Part shown: positions 28,123 to 37,378 of the stretch, one piece after another
How positions within the stretch are numbered: the first letter of the stretch is position 1
Layout: each line of letters opens with the position of its first letter
NCBI GenBank assembly: GCA_016294105.1
Contig: JAEDCN010000005.1
Coordinates: 62,001 to 126,000, forward strand
Source: Treponema sp.
GTDB lineage: Bacteria; Spirochaetota; Spirochaetia; Treponematales; Treponemataceae
DNA length: 64,000 nucleotides
Reading direction: 5' to 3'
Program-made: the position numbers and the translations under genes
The notes under the pieces: model-generated
What the model was told of the DNA's origin: nothing
Seen by the model: only the letters and a program-made list of their open reading frames with translations
Database searches by the model: none

Positions 28123-29106
28123 TTATCTCTTGCCCTTTGAGTCGTACAAGTACTTGAAGTAGTCCATATTGGTGCTGTAGGTAGCATCAAAGCCAGGCAG
28201 CGTGGACTTGTAGGACTCAAGGCTCTTCCAGAAGGTGTAAAACTCAGGATCCTTGGAATAGGCTTCGGCGTAAATGCGGGTAGCTTCTGCGTCGGCACGA
28301 CCCTTTTCGTCCTCTGCCTTCTTGTATGCCTCAGACTGAATGGTAAGCTTTTCCTTTTCCAGCTTTCCAAGCCAGTCCGCCTTCTTTCCCTCTCCCAGTG
28401 AGCGATAGGCTTGAGCTACCTGATTTCGCTCCTTGATCATGCGATTGTACACGCTTTCTGTCAGCTCGTCGGAATACTTGATTTGGCGAGGCACAATGTC
28501 AATGAGCTCAATGCCGTACTCGCTAATCATTTTGCGGGCTTCTTCTGCCATCTCATTGCTCAAAAGACGGCGACCCTTTACCACAGCCTCTGATTGGGTG
28601 CTCACATTTACCAGCGCCTCGATTTGGGCTGTTTCCTCGTCCTCCATGTTTACCAAGGAGTTGGAGGTAGCCAGCTCGTTAATGAGGTTGGAACTACGAA
28701 CCACTTCTGCTAGCCTGTTCTGGGTGATAATGGTTCTAGTGGCAGAATCGATAATGTCGCTGAGTCGGTTGTTGGCTGCCTCCAGTGTCTTGAAGGACTG
28801 GTAGAACAAGCCGGGGTCAGAAATCCGCCAGCGACTGGTGGTGTCCACAATGATGAACTGGTTTTCCTTGGTGGGAATTCGCTGGGAATCTCCATCCAAG
28901 GAAAGAATCAGCTTGGGATAGGTGGTAACGGTGTCAACCACAGGCAGGCGGATATACAAGCCAGCTTGGGTGCGGGTATTTACGATCTGACCGAATCGGG
29001 TAACTACAGCCTGATAGCCTTCGTTTACAATGTAGAAGGGGCCCAGCATCAGAAAGGCCACCAGCAATACCACTACAATAATTAAACTTGTCCATACCTT
29101 CTTCAT
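28123..29106 (-). CDS. hflC: HflC, SPFH/band 7 membrane protease regulator
   Basis: 327 residues. One N-terminal membrane segment (SLIIVVVLLVAFLMLGPFY) is followed by the SPFH domain (NEGYQAVVTRFGQIV...AGLYIRLP) and a C-terminal coiled coil (KADWLGKLEKEKLTIQSEAYKKAEDE). With HflK it forms the large periplasm-facing cage that modulates FtsH. It starts one base inside the hflK stop codon, so the pair is translationally coupled. Confidence 0.95.
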   Translation of the reverse strand: MKKVWTSLIIVVVLLVAFLMLGPFYIVNEGYQAVVTRFGQIVNTRTQAGLYIRLPVVDTVTTYPKLILSLDGDSQRIPTKENQFIIVDTTSRWRISDPGLFYQSFKTLEAANNRLSDIIDSATRTIITQNRLAEVVRSSNLINELATSNSLVNMEDEETAQIEALVNVSTQSEAVVKGRRLLSNEMAEEARKMISEYGIELIDIVPRQIKYSDELTESVYNRMIKERNQVAQAYRSLGEGKKADWLGKLEKEKLTIQSEAYKKAEDEKGRADAEATRIYAEAYSKDPEFYTFWKSLESYKSTLPGFDATYSTNMDYFKYLYDSKGKR

Positions 29107-30074
29107 TATTGGGCTCCTCCGCTAAGGGTTTTTACAGGCAGCACATTATCTAGCTCCCCGTCTATGAGGGTAGATTTTTCTCCTGCAGTAAAGATTTCTT
29201 CCATGGCCTCGATATACAATCGCTCCCGAGTAACGGCAGGTGCTTTGCGGTATTCCTCGTACACGGCGTTGAATCGGGCTACGTCACCCTGAGCCTTGTT
29301 TACGCGCTCCACAGCATAACCCTGTGCCACCTGTACCTGTCGGTCGGCTTCACCCTGGGCCTTGGGAATTTCTGTGTTGTAGGCTTCCTTTCCCTCGTTG
29401 ATAAAGCGATTCATATCCTGAATGGCCTTGTTTACGTCCTCAAAGGCATCTTGAACACCAGCTGGTGGCACAATGTTCTGAAGCTTTACAGTAAGCACAT
29501 TTATGCCCAAGCCCAGCTGGTCAAAATTATCGTTCATCAGCTGCTGTGCCTGGATTTCAATGGCAGAACGCTCGCTTCCCATTACATCAAGAATGGCTCG
29601 GTCTCCCACCAGCATGTTCAGCACGGACTGGGAAATGTCACGGATGGTCTTGGTTCTATCCTTTACATTGAAAAGCCAAGCTGCAGGGTCCACAATCTTG
29701 TACTGGATAATCCATTCCACATCTACAATGTTCAAGTCACCAGTGAGCATACGGGATTCTGAGGTGATATTATTTTCGTAAATTTCCTTTGTTCCAGAGG
29801 AGGAAATGGTTTTAAATCCAAATTGCTCTGTCTGCACTACATTTGCAGGCACGTTGTAGTTTCTGTCAAGACCAAAGGGTAGCTTGAACTGCAAACCGGC
29901 TCCCACCGTTCGAGAATATTTTCCCAAGCGGGTTACTACTGCCTGTTCTGTGGCATCCACCACAAAAAAGCTAGTAAAACTGGCAACGATTGCCAACAGC
30001 ACCACTAAAGCTGTGACCACTGTGGCGGGCTTTAGCTTAAGGTTCTTTCCTGACTTAAAAGGATTTTCCTTCAT
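29106..30074 (-). CDS. hflK: HflK, SPFH/band 7 membrane protease regulator
   Basis: 322 residues. One membrane segment (VVTALVVLLAIVASFTSFFVV) is followed by the SPFH domain (DATEQAVVTRLGKYSRTV) and an alanine/glutamate-rich helical region (PKAQGEADRQVQVAQGYAVERVNKAQ). The Gly-rich N-terminus of enterobacterial HflK is missing, as in many spirochaetes and Gram-positives. It is the first gene of the hflKC pair. Confidence 0.93.
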   Translation of the reverse strand: MKENPFKSGKNLKLKPATVVTALVVLLAIVASFTSFFVVDATEQAVVTRLGKYSRTVGAGLQFKLPFGLDRNYNVPANVVQTEQFGFKTISSSGTKEIYENNITSESRMLTGDLNIVDVEWIIQYKIVDPAAWLFNVKDRTKTIRDISQSVLNMLVGDRAILDVMGSERSAIEIQAQQLMNDNFDQLGLGINVLTVKLQNIVPPAGVQDAFEDVNKAIQDMNRFINEGKEAYNTEIPKAQGEADRQVQVAQGYAVERVNKAQGDVARFNAVYEEYRKAPAVTRERLYIEAMEEIFTAGEKSTLIDGELDNVLPVKTLSGGAQ

Positions 30075-30158
30075 CCCTTTCCTCCGTTTATTATATTCAT
30101 TATATTGAAGATACTAAGACTAGGACATAAAAACAAGGGGTGTTTTGAAAATAATCTG

Positions 30159-30188
30159 TTGTGAAATTTTTCCATTGTGTGGTACTAT
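30159..30188 (+). promoter_or_regulatory. Candidate promoter of the DUF4230 gene
   Basis: TTGTGA, an 18-bp spacer, then TACTAT. It is located 20 bases before the start codon. Confidence 0.4.
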
Positions 30189-30207
30189 AGAATTGACAGG
30201 AGGAGCT

Positions 30208-30954
30208 ATGGCACAGGATAAGCTAGTACAGGGAAAGGAAGCTATTCCACCTAAAAAAAGAGGAAGGATAGATAATCCAGAACCTCTCATCATGGAATCT
30301 GAAGAACAGAAGGAAAACTCCAAGGGGAAAGCTAAGGCTTCCCGCAAACTTCGAAATCCTAAAAGTTCCAAGAAAAAGTCCTTTTTTCATAGATTTTTTA
30401 CAAAGCTTTTTCTTTGGCTTTTGCTTCTTGCCATCATTTTGGTGGCAGCTTTATTCCTGTGGCAACAATTTTCCAAGGTAGAAATTGAAAAGAAATATGC
30501 ACTGGTAAGTCAGGAGCTGCAGCGTTGCTCAGAGCTTACTACTGTTAAGATTAATTACAGCGACATTGTTACCCTAAAAAAATCTGCAATAATGGGCATG
30601 GCAAAAAGCTATAGCATCGTGAAATTTTCTGGTGTTATCCGTTGCGGCATAGAGAATCTAGGAGACAGCCGTATGTATATTGACCAAGATGGAAAGGGGA
30701 TTACCCTGCGGATTCCTGTTGCCAAGGTGTTGGGCAACGACATTCAGGAAATTGCTGTGTTTGACGAGCAGCAAAGCATTTTTGTTCCCATTACCACCCA
30801 GGAAGTGCTGGATCAGGTGGATTTTGCTCGGGAAGATACCTTACAAAAAGCCTTAGATTCAGGGATTTTGGCAGAATCGGAGCAACAGGCACGATCACTG
30901 CTTACGACAATTCTTTCCAACATGGGCTTCCAGCAGATAGACATACAGAACTAA
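30208..30954 (+). CDS. DUF4230 family membrane-anchored protein
   Basis: 248 residues. A basic, lysine-rich cytoplasmic N-terminus (about 1-65) is followed by one membrane segment (LFLWLLLLAIILVAALFLW) and a DUF4230 domain (about 95-245; SQELQRCSELTTVKINYSDIV, KFSGVIRCGIEN). The family is widespread and uncharacterised. AGGAGG immediately before ATG 30208 fixes the start. An upstream in-frame ATG at 30145 has no ribosome site. Confidence 0.8.
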   Translation: MAQDKLVQGKEAIPPKKRGRIDNPEPLIMESEEQKENSKGKAKASRKLRNPKSSKKKSFFHRFFTKLFLWLLLLAIILVAALFLWQQFSKVEIEKKYALVSQELQRCSELTTVKINYSDIVTLKKSAIMGMAKSYSIVKFSGVIRCGIENLGDSRMYIDQDGKGITLRIPVAKVLGNDIQEIAVFDEQQSIFVPITTQEVLDQVDFAREDTLQKALDSGILAESEQQARSLLTTILSNMGFQQIDIQN

Positions 30955-31020
30955 GGGGAAGATTGTATCTTAATTATCTATATAATATCAATTTCATCTA
31001 ATTGGTTTGTCTACCAAAAC

Positions 31021-31049
31021 TTGACAGTTGCCAAAGTTCCCATTACAAT
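31021..31049 (+). promoter_or_regulatory. Strong promoter of the phoH operon
   Basis: Consensus TTGACA (31021-31026), a 17-bp spacer, TACAAT (31044-31049). The start is expected near 31057. Confidence 0.75.
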
Positions 31050-31093
31050 TATAGGGTGGTTTCTTTTGTGGTAGCCAAGAATAAAGTGTCTGG

Positions 31094-32101
31094 TTGCCGA
31101 TAAAACGCAAAGAGAAGCCTCATAGTGATTTTTTTGTGGAAACATCATATACAATAGTTGTGCCAGATCAAGATTTATTAGCAAGATTGTGTGGCACCAA
31201 TGACAGTAATTTACATCTCATAGAAAAATATCTTGGCGTGCCTGTATTCACCCAAGGAAACGAGGTTTCCCTGGGCAAGGCAGATGACCAGATTATCCGT
31301 CAATTCCAGCATATTGTAGATAGAATTACCGACGAAGCTGCAGCAGGCTTTGACGTGGGGCCAGATCTCATGGCCTCCATCCTCCAGCTGAATCAAGATG
31401 GCCAAAGTCCTGAGGATTTCCGTGATTGTGGCATTATCATTAGTGGTGCAGTAAAAAAGGTGTATCCAAAAACCACCAACCAGCTGCGTCTGGTAAAGGC
31501 CCTCCGTTCCAGTGACATGGTATTTTGTATTGGTCCTGCTGGCTCTGGAAAAACCTTCCTGATGATGGCTGAGGCTCTGCGACTGGTGCTTGACGGTCAG
31601 GTGCGTTCCTTAGTGCTGACCCGCCCAGTGGTGGAGGCTGGAGAAAGCCTTGGCTACCTGCCGGGAGACCTGGAGCAAAAAATCAATCCCTATCTTCGTC
31701 CCCTCTTTGACGTTATTAACACCCTCCTTCCTACTGGCTTTGGCAAACGGCTCATGGAAAGTGGGGTGATTGAGGTGGCTCCCTTGGCTTACATGCGGGG
31801 CCGTACCTTGAACAATAGCGTTATTCTCTTGGACGAGGCACAAAATACAACACGGGAACAAATGAAGATGTTCCTTACCCGCATGGGAGAAGGGTCAAAG
31901 GTTTTTGTAACCGGCGACATCACTCAGATTGACTTGCCACGGCGAACCCCATCTGGTTTGGTGCATTGTCTAGAAATCCTAAAGGATATTCCAGAAATCA
32001 GCATGATAACCATGGAGTCCAGCGACGTGGTAAGAAATGAACTTGTAAGGAAAATAGTACAAGCTTATGAAGACAGCAAAAACGAAGAAAACTGGAACTA
32101 G
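31094..32101 (+). CDS. phoH: PhoH-family ATPase/RNA helicase (YbeZ-like)
   Basis: 335 residues. A short N-terminal KH-like domain is followed by a P-loop domain: FCIGPAGSGKTFLMMAEAL (Walker A) and NNSVILLDEAQNTTREQMKMFLTRMGEGSKVFVTGDITQIDLPR (Walker B and sensor), the PhoH signature. The partner YbeY is encoded two genes on, a conserved pairing in ribosome/rRNA maturation. The only in-frame start after the upstream stop that keeps the N-terminal domain is TTG 31094, with a weak ribosome site, so the exact start is uncertain. Confidence 0.92.
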   Translation: MPIKRKEKPHSDFFVETSYTIVVPDQDLLARLCGTNDSNLHLIEKYLGVPVFTQGNEVSLGKADDQIIRQFQHIVDRITDEAAAGFDVGPDLMASILQLNQDGQSPEDFRDCGIIISGAVKKVYPKTTNQLRLVKALRSSDMVFCIGPAGSGKTFLMMAEALRLVLDGQVRSLVLTRPVVEAGESLGYLPGDLEQKINPYLRPLFDVINTLLPTGFGKRLMESGVIEVAPLAYMRGRTLNNSVILLDEAQNTTREQMKMFLTRMGEGSKVFVTGDITQIDLPRRTPSGLVHCLEILKDIPEISMITMESSDVVRNELVRKIVQAYEDSKNEENWN

Positions 32102-33764
32102 TTTCCTGTATATAAAGGATTCTATCAAGGGAGTCTTTACAAAGAATTACGGCATTCTCATTGTATTTGCCCTGACATTTATTTCCTGCATTGTGGTGTC
32201 CTTCTTTGTGATTTCCTCCTCGGAGACAGTGCTTTCTTTTACCGTCTCTGAATACGAGGTAGGACAGATTGCAGACAAAACTATCATTGCCGATGTGAGC
32301 CTTCCTCCCGACGCACGTCATCCTGTTTCTGTGGAGGCGGGTGAAAAGATTGTTCGCAAGGGCTTTCCCGTTACGGAAATTGGACTTGCCAAGCTGGAAA
32401 AGCTTGCTGATGCACCAGAATACATCGACTACGAGGCTTTATCCGATAGCATCTTGTACTTGATGCTCCTTTCTGCCTTTGCCTTCTTCCTGTTTAATCC
32501 CATTTTTTGCGGAACTCCCGTTTCCCTGAAGGAATCCATCCTTTTGGCGGTGTTCTTTGTGGCCACTTATGCCTTGGCAGGAATCGGCAGCCTTGTACCT
32601 CCCTTTTCCTCCTCCTACAACTTGCCCATCATCATTCCCAGTACCTTCTTTGTGCTGATTGTGGTGGTGCTTTTTGGTCAAAGCCACGGTGTCATCTTTT
32701 CCTTTGTGCTGGCCTTTGGTGTGCTGAATGCCAATCAGGACAATATCATTCCCTGCCTGTTTGTGCTGGCCTCCAGCTTGTCTGCCGCTCGAATCGTTCG
32801 TAACATCACCCACCGCATTGATATGGTGGTGGTTTCCCTGTTGCTGGCCATTTTGAACATGGTGTTTATGCTTACCCTCAAAATCATTTTTCTGGCCACC
32901 TTCAGCAACATGATCTTTACCCTGCTGATGGTTTCCCTCAACGGCTTCATTTCAGGGATTTTGGCTTTGGGCTTTTTGACGCCTCTGGAGCATTTGCTGA
33001 ATACTGCCTCCACCTTCCGCTTGATGGAATTGGGGGATACCCGAAATCCTATGCTTCAGGCTTTGATTACCAAGGCTCGTGGAACCTACAGCCATACCAT
33101 TATGGTGGCGGAATTAGCAGAAAAGGCTTGTCGTGCCATCGGTGCCAACGATCGTCTGGCCCGTGTTGGAGCCTTGTATCACGACATTGGCAAGATGGAC
33201 CAAAGCGAGTATTTTGTGGAAAATCAAATGGGTGGTGAAAATCCCCACGACTCCCTTAAGCCCAGCATGTCTGCCTCCATTTTGAAGGGTCACTTGAAGA
33301 AAGGTATTGAAAAGGCTGAGCAAATGCGTCTTCCCCAAGAAGTGGTGGACATTATCGGTGAGCACCATGGTAATGGTATCATCTATGGCTTTTACTCGAA
33401 GGCAAAGGATCTGGATCCCAACGTCACCAAGGAAGACTACAGCTATCCTGGCAATCCTCCCTCTTCAAAAGAATCTGCAGTGGTTATGCTGGCAGATACG
33501 GTGGAAGCTGCCTGCCATACCCTGGAAGACCCCTCCGTTCCTCGTCTAACAAAATTCATTCACGAATTGGTTTTGGGCAAGGTGAACCACGGCCAGCTGG
33601 ACAATGCCAACATTACCTTTAGGGATTTGTCTACCATCGAGGAAGCCTTTGTGGACGTACTGGCTGGTTATTATCATTCCCGAATCAAATATCCCAATCA
33701 AAAGGATCCTGACGAAAAGGAGCCTGCAAAAGAAAATAAATCTGAAGAAAAGGTGGCAACATGA
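32067..33764 (+). CDS. 7TM-HD phosphodiesterase (PgpH-like, c-di-AMP hydrolase family)
   Basis: 565 residues. One N-terminal membrane helix, a short extracytoplasmic part (about 50-125), seven membrane helices (about 130-330) and a cytoplasmic HD domain (about 335-545) with GTYSHTIMVAELAE, GALYHDIGKMD, GEHHGNG and LADTVEA. In Firmicutes the family hydrolyses c-di-AMP. The extracytoplasmic domain is much shorter than in PgpH of Bacillus or Listeria. The gene overlaps phoH by 35 bases and ybeY by 4. The phoH-HD-ybeY order matches that of Gram-positives. Confidence 0.88.
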   Translation: MKTAKTKKTGTSFLYIKDSIKGVFTKNYGILIVFALTFISCIVVSFFVISSSETVLSFTVSEYEVGQIADKTIIADVSLPPDARHPVSVEAGEKIVRKGFPVTEIGLAKLEKLADAPEYIDYEALSDSILYLMLLSAFAFFLFNPIFCGTPVSLKESILLAVFFVATYALAGIGSLVPPFSSSYNLPIIIPSTFFVLIVVVLFGQSHGVIFSFVLAFGVLNANQDNIIPCLFVLASSLSAARIVRNITHRIDMVVVSLLLAILNMVFMLTLKIIFLATFSNMIFTLLMVSLNGFISGILALGFLTPLEHLLNTASTFRLMELGDTRNPMLQALITKARGTYSHTIMVAELAEKACRAIGANDRLARVGALYHDIGKMDQSEYFVENQMGGENPHDSLKPSMSASILKGHLKKGIEKAEQMRLPQEVVDIIGEHHGNGIIYGFYSKAKDLDPNVTKEDYSYPGNPPSSKESAVVMLADTVEAACHTLEDPSVPRLTKFIHELVLGKVNHGQLDNANITFRDLSTIEEAFVDVLAGYYHSRIKYPNQKDPDEKEPAKENKSEEKVAT

Positions 33765-34303
33765 GCACTGTAGCAACATACGAATCCTTTGGTTTCAACA
33801 GAGAAACCTGTAGTATTCCTTCCAATACCCAAAATCTCATTGAAATTTCTTGTCATGAGGATATGGCAGAAGATCCCCAGTGGCTTCCAAAAATTGAGGG
33901 CTTTTTGGAGACTGTACTGAAAAAGCTACAGCTTTCTGGCTGGGAGCTTTCCGTTCTGTTCTGCAAGGATGACTTTATTCAGGAGCTGAATAAGAATTAT
34001 CGTCAGCTAGACATGCCCACCGACGTGCTTTCCTTCAATTCTGGAAGCATTTATCAGGATGAGGATGAGCTAGAATGGTTTTCTGCAGGAGATATTGTAA
34101 TCAGCTTGGATACTCTGGCAAAGAATGCGGTGGAATTCGATGTTTCCCAGGACCAAGAGCTCAAGCGGCTTTTGATTCACGGTGTATTGCATCTTTCTGG
34201 AATGGATCACAGCGACAATTCTCCAGAACAGCCCATGTTGCAGCTTCAGGAAATCCTTTTGCAGGATTTTATGGCGGAAAGTGATATAATTATCTCAAAA
34301 TAA
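33761..34303 (+). CDS. ybeY: Endoribonuclease / rRNA maturation factor YbeY
   Basis: 180 residues, somewhat longer than usual at the N-terminus. The metal-binding signature HGVLHLSGMDH is complete, and the upstream segment LNKNYRQLDMPTDVLSF is characteristic. It acts in 16S rRNA 3'-end maturation and ribosome quality control. It overlaps the 7TM-HD gene and precedes corC, as in many genomes. Confidence 0.96.
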   Translation: MSTVATYESFGFNRETCSIPSNTQNLIEISCHEDMAEDPQWLPKIEGFLETVLKKLQLSGWELSVLFCKDDFIQELNKNYRQLDMPTDVLSFNSGSIYQDEDELEWFSAGDIVISLDTLAKNAVEFDVSQDQELKRLLIHGVLHLSGMDHSDNSPEQPMLQLQEILLQDFMAESDIIISK

Positions 34304-34319
34304 GCCGAAGGATTAAATA

Positions 34320-35138
34320 ATGGGGTTATTCAATATATTTAAACGAAAACAGAAAGAGGGGCACTACGATTCCAATTCCCGAGAACACGGCAGAGATGGG
34401 GAGTCTGTGTCGGAGCAGCAGCAGCTGAATGAAGAAAAGCGAGACATGATTCGGGGAATCGAGGAATTGGCAGAAACTTCTGTAAAGGAAGTTATGATTC
34501 CTCGTATCGACGTGGATTTTTTAAGCTGCGGAACACCACAGGACGAACTTTTGGAAAAGATTGCAGAAAGCGGTCACTCTCGTTTTCCTGTGTACAGCGA
34601 GTCCATCGACAATGTAATTGGTGTACTTTACGTAAAGGACTTGATTGCAGCCTTTGCCCGCCATGAAACCATCGATTTGGAAAAGCACAGCCGAAAGGCC
34701 TTCTTTGTGCCAGAGTCCAAGCGTATCGATAGTCTTTTGCGGGAGTTCAAGCGGCGCCACGTGCATATTGCCATTGCCATCGATGAGTACGGTGGAGTTT
34801 CCGGCATTGTTTGTATGGAAGACATCATCGAGGAAATCGTGGGCGACATTCAGGACGAGTTTGACAACGAGCGGGAGGATGTGATTCCTTTGGGAGACAA
34901 TATCTGGCTCTGCGATGCTCGTGCTAATTTGGATAATTTGAATGAAACAATGGGTTCAAATTTCCCCAACGAGGAATTTGATACCTTGGGTGGATTTGTT
35001 TTCGACTTGTTCGGAAAGATTCCAGTAAAATATGAGAAAGTATCCTGGCAGAATTATGATTTCATCGTTCAGGATATGGAAGGTCATCGAGTCAACGTCA
35101 TCAAATTGATTCGTCATGTTGGAGATACAGAAGAATGA
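34320..35138 (+). CDS. CorC/HlyC-type CBS-domain protein
   Basis: 272 residues with no membrane domain. A CBS pair (about 50-190; SVKEVMIPRIDVDFL, FPVYSESIDNVIGVLYVKDL, AIAIDEYGGVSGIVCMEDIIEEIVGDI) is followed by a CorC/HlyC transporter-associated domain (about 195-265). E. coli CorC (YbeX) is linked to Mg/Co efflux and to ribosome biology through its ybeZYX operon, and the same order is seen here. It has been called haemolysin C in spirochaetes, a name not supported by function. Its stop overlaps the next start. Confidence 0.9.
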   Translation: MGLFNIFKRKQKEGHYDSNSREHGRDGESVSEQQQLNEEKRDMIRGIEELAETSVKEVMIPRIDVDFLSCGTPQDELLEKIAESGHSRFPVYSESIDNVIGVLYVKDLIAAFARHETIDLEKHSRKAFFVPESKRIDSLLREFKRRHVHIAIAIDEYGGVSGIVCMEDIIEEIVGDIQDEFDNEREDVIPLGDNIWLCDARANLDNLNETMGSNFPNEEFDTLGGFVFDLFGKIPVKYEKVSWQNYDFIVQDMEGHRVNVIKLIRHVGDTEE

Positions 35139-37288
35139 AAATGTTTTTTTCCAGTGGCACCAATGGTATCTATGGAGAAGGCAAGGCACGGATTTCTCTT
35201 ACGATAGGATTTTGTATCCTTTGTTTTCTCTTTGTCCAGCCTAATCTGTGGTCAAAAAGTCTCACGGCTCCCCAGTGGTTCCAAGAAGGTCAGGATGCCC
35301 AGCGGGCTGCAGACTGGTATGGGGCAGTGGAGTGCTATCAGGAGGCTCTGCGGGTAAACGATGCCTACGGAGACGCTTGGTACGCTCTGGCTGAATGTAG
35401 CTATGCCTTGAACGAATATTCCCTGGCTTTGAATTATTTGGAGTCTGCTGCAAAGTTTGCCAAGGACAAGGTGGAAATCTTGAACTTGACTGGCTTCTGT
35501 TATCTGGGCTTGAACAGGATTCAGGAGGCTCAAAACTTGTTCAATCAGGTTTTAGCAAGCTATCCCAACAATATTGAGGCTCGATTCGGCCTTGCCCAGC
35601 TTGATATTTTGGCTGGTCGTCTCACTGGTGCTGAAACCCGCTACATTGATGCTCTCAAGCGTCAGCAGTCCAACAGAAATGCCCTGCTGGCGGTGGCTCT
35701 GGTGTCTCAGGAAATGGGCAAGACAGAGGAGGCCCAAAACTATATCCAGCAGGCACTTCGGTACCACAGCAAGGACGAGGAGGTGCAGTACATCGCTGGA
35801 TGGATTTCCTTCTTGAACCAGGATTATAGCGACACCGAATACCGAGTCCGCACCTCCATCAACTTGAACCCCGACTTTGACAAGTCCTACGAGCTTTTGG
35901 CCACGGTGCTGTATCAGCAGGGCCGCTTCCAAGAAGCTGTTGATATTTGTGATTATCGCATTAACCGCAACCGTGAAGCCTCCACCGCCTGGTATCTCAA
36001 GGGCTGCTCCCTCAAAATGATGGGAAGAATGCAGGAAGCTTATTCTGTTTTGGAAAAGGGACTGGAAATTGTTCCCCAGGACGAGATGATGCGGTCAGCC
36101 TTGGAGCAGATTGTGCTTGATACCTTTGACGTAGAGGATGCTCGCAGAAGTAAGTGGGCTCAATACCACATTGCCAAGGCCCGTAACCACGAAAAGCAGT
36201 ACGAGGCTCCTCAGGCGGAGTTTGAGTACAAGCAGGCTCTGCGACTTAATCCCCTTGATGTGTCGGCTCGTACTTCTTATGCCAACATGCTGGACAGAAA
36301 GGGTCAGCAGGAGCTGTATCTGGAGCAGTTGAATTTCATCAGCTCCATCCAGCCTGTGTCTGTTAAGGTGGCAGATACCATCGAAGCATATAAATCCTTG
36401 CTTTCCGACAATTTGGCCAGCCGTTGGGATGTGGATCCATTCTATCTGGATAAAAAGCGCTGGAACATTGGCCTGTATCCCTATGGAACACCACCCCAGC
36501 TGCTCCATGCAGATGCCAGCATTGTTACTGTTCGTGCCATAGAAAATTATTTCTTGGGTACCGCCAACGTGGATGCCCATGCCTACACCGAGACCGTAAC
36601 CTATTCCCAGGCCTTCCGCCATGCTCGCAACGCCAATCAGGATTACTTTGTCTTGCTGGAATATCAGGAAACTGAGCGTGAATTGCTGCTGAAGGGAACT
36701 GTATTTTCTGGTCGCAATGGTCTTGAGGTGGATTCTTTTAACATCTATCGCACAGGAAATGATCGTTTTGCTGGTGCCCTGCGTTATATGTGCAATTCCA
36801 TTGCCCAAATGCTGCCCACTCGTGGACTTATCATCGACAGAAATGCTGACACCGTCCTGGTGGATTTAGGCTCCACCGACGGAATCACCAAGGATATGGT
36901 ACTGACAGTCGTAAAAGCTGGACAGCTTCGCACTCCAGACAATACACTGGGACTGGAGTACGCCCAGAATGACATTCTTGGAACCATTACTCTTACTGAG
37001 GTTAGTGAATCTGTTTCTCAGGGACGGTATTCCCGTGCAGGCTTCTTTGATCGGATGAATATTAAGGATGAGGTGATTATCGTTCCTGCACCTGTAGCTT
37101 CAGAGGCAACAGATGACTCTCAAGAAGAAAAGGCTCAGACTGAAACTCCACAGGTGGTGGCCTCCGTTACCTCTGGAGAGCAAACCCAACTGTTCCAAAA
37201 AAGACTTACCCCTACAGCAGAGGAAATCACTGGAAGCGAATATCCCGTGCTTTCTCGTATGCTGCAGGACATTTATGTAATTGAATAG
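35135..37288 (+). CDS. Exported TPR-repeat protein
   Basis: 717 residues. A hydrophobic segment at about residues 20-40 (ISLTIGFCILCFLFVQP) acts as signal or anchor. Multiple TPR units run from about 45 to 400 (for example WFQEGQDAQRAADWYGAVECYQEALRVN). A C-terminal domain (about 420-640) without repeats ends in a Glu/Thr-rich tail. It probably scaffolds an envelope complex. No specific partner can be named. It overlaps corC by 4 bases. Confidence 0.8.
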   Translation: MKMFFSSGTNGIYGEGKARISLTIGFCILCFLFVQPNLWSKSLTAPQWFQEGQDAQRAADWYGAVECYQEALRVNDAYGDAWYALAECSYALNEYSLALNYLESAAKFAKDKVEILNLTGFCYLGLNRIQEAQNLFNQVLASYPNNIEARFGLAQLDILAGRLTGAETRYIDALKRQQSNRNALLAVALVSQEMGKTEEAQNYIQQALRYHSKDEEVQYIAGWISFLNQDYSDTEYRVRTSINLNPDFDKSYELLATVLYQQGRFQEAVDICDYRINRNREASTAWYLKGCSLKMMGRMQEAYSVLEKGLEIVPQDEMMRSALEQIVLDTFDVEDARRSKWAQYHIAKARNHEKQYEAPQAEFEYKQALRLNPLDVSARTSYANMLDRKGQQELYLEQLNFISSIQPVSVKVADTIEAYKSLLSDNLASRWDVDPFYLDKKRWNIGLYPYGTPPQLLHADASIVTVRAIENYFLGTANVDAHAYTETVTYSQAFRHARNANQDYFVLLEYQETERELLLKGTVFSGRNGLEVDSFNIYRTGNDRFAGALRYMCNSIAQMLPTRGLIIDRNADTVLVDLGSTDGITKDMVLTVVKAGQLRTPDNTLGLEYAQNDILGTITLTEVSESVSQGRYSRAGFFDRMNIKDEVIIVPAPVASEATDDSQEEKAQTETPQVVASVTSGEQTQLFQKRLTPTAEEITGSEYPVLSRMLQDIYVIE

Positions 37289-37311
37289 ATTTATTAGATG
37301 CTATTCGATGG

Positions 37312-37364
37312 ATATCAATTCAGTTATTAAATGACTGAAAGTTAGGCTATGACTGAATTGATAT
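37312..37364. terminator. Inverted repeat between convergent genes
   Basis: A 12-bp perfect inverted repeat ATATCAATTCAG / CTGAATTGATAT with a 29-nt loop. There is no strong T-run. It is possibly a weak bidirectional terminator. Confidence 0.4.
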
Positions 37365-37378
37365 TCCATATCTGAAAG

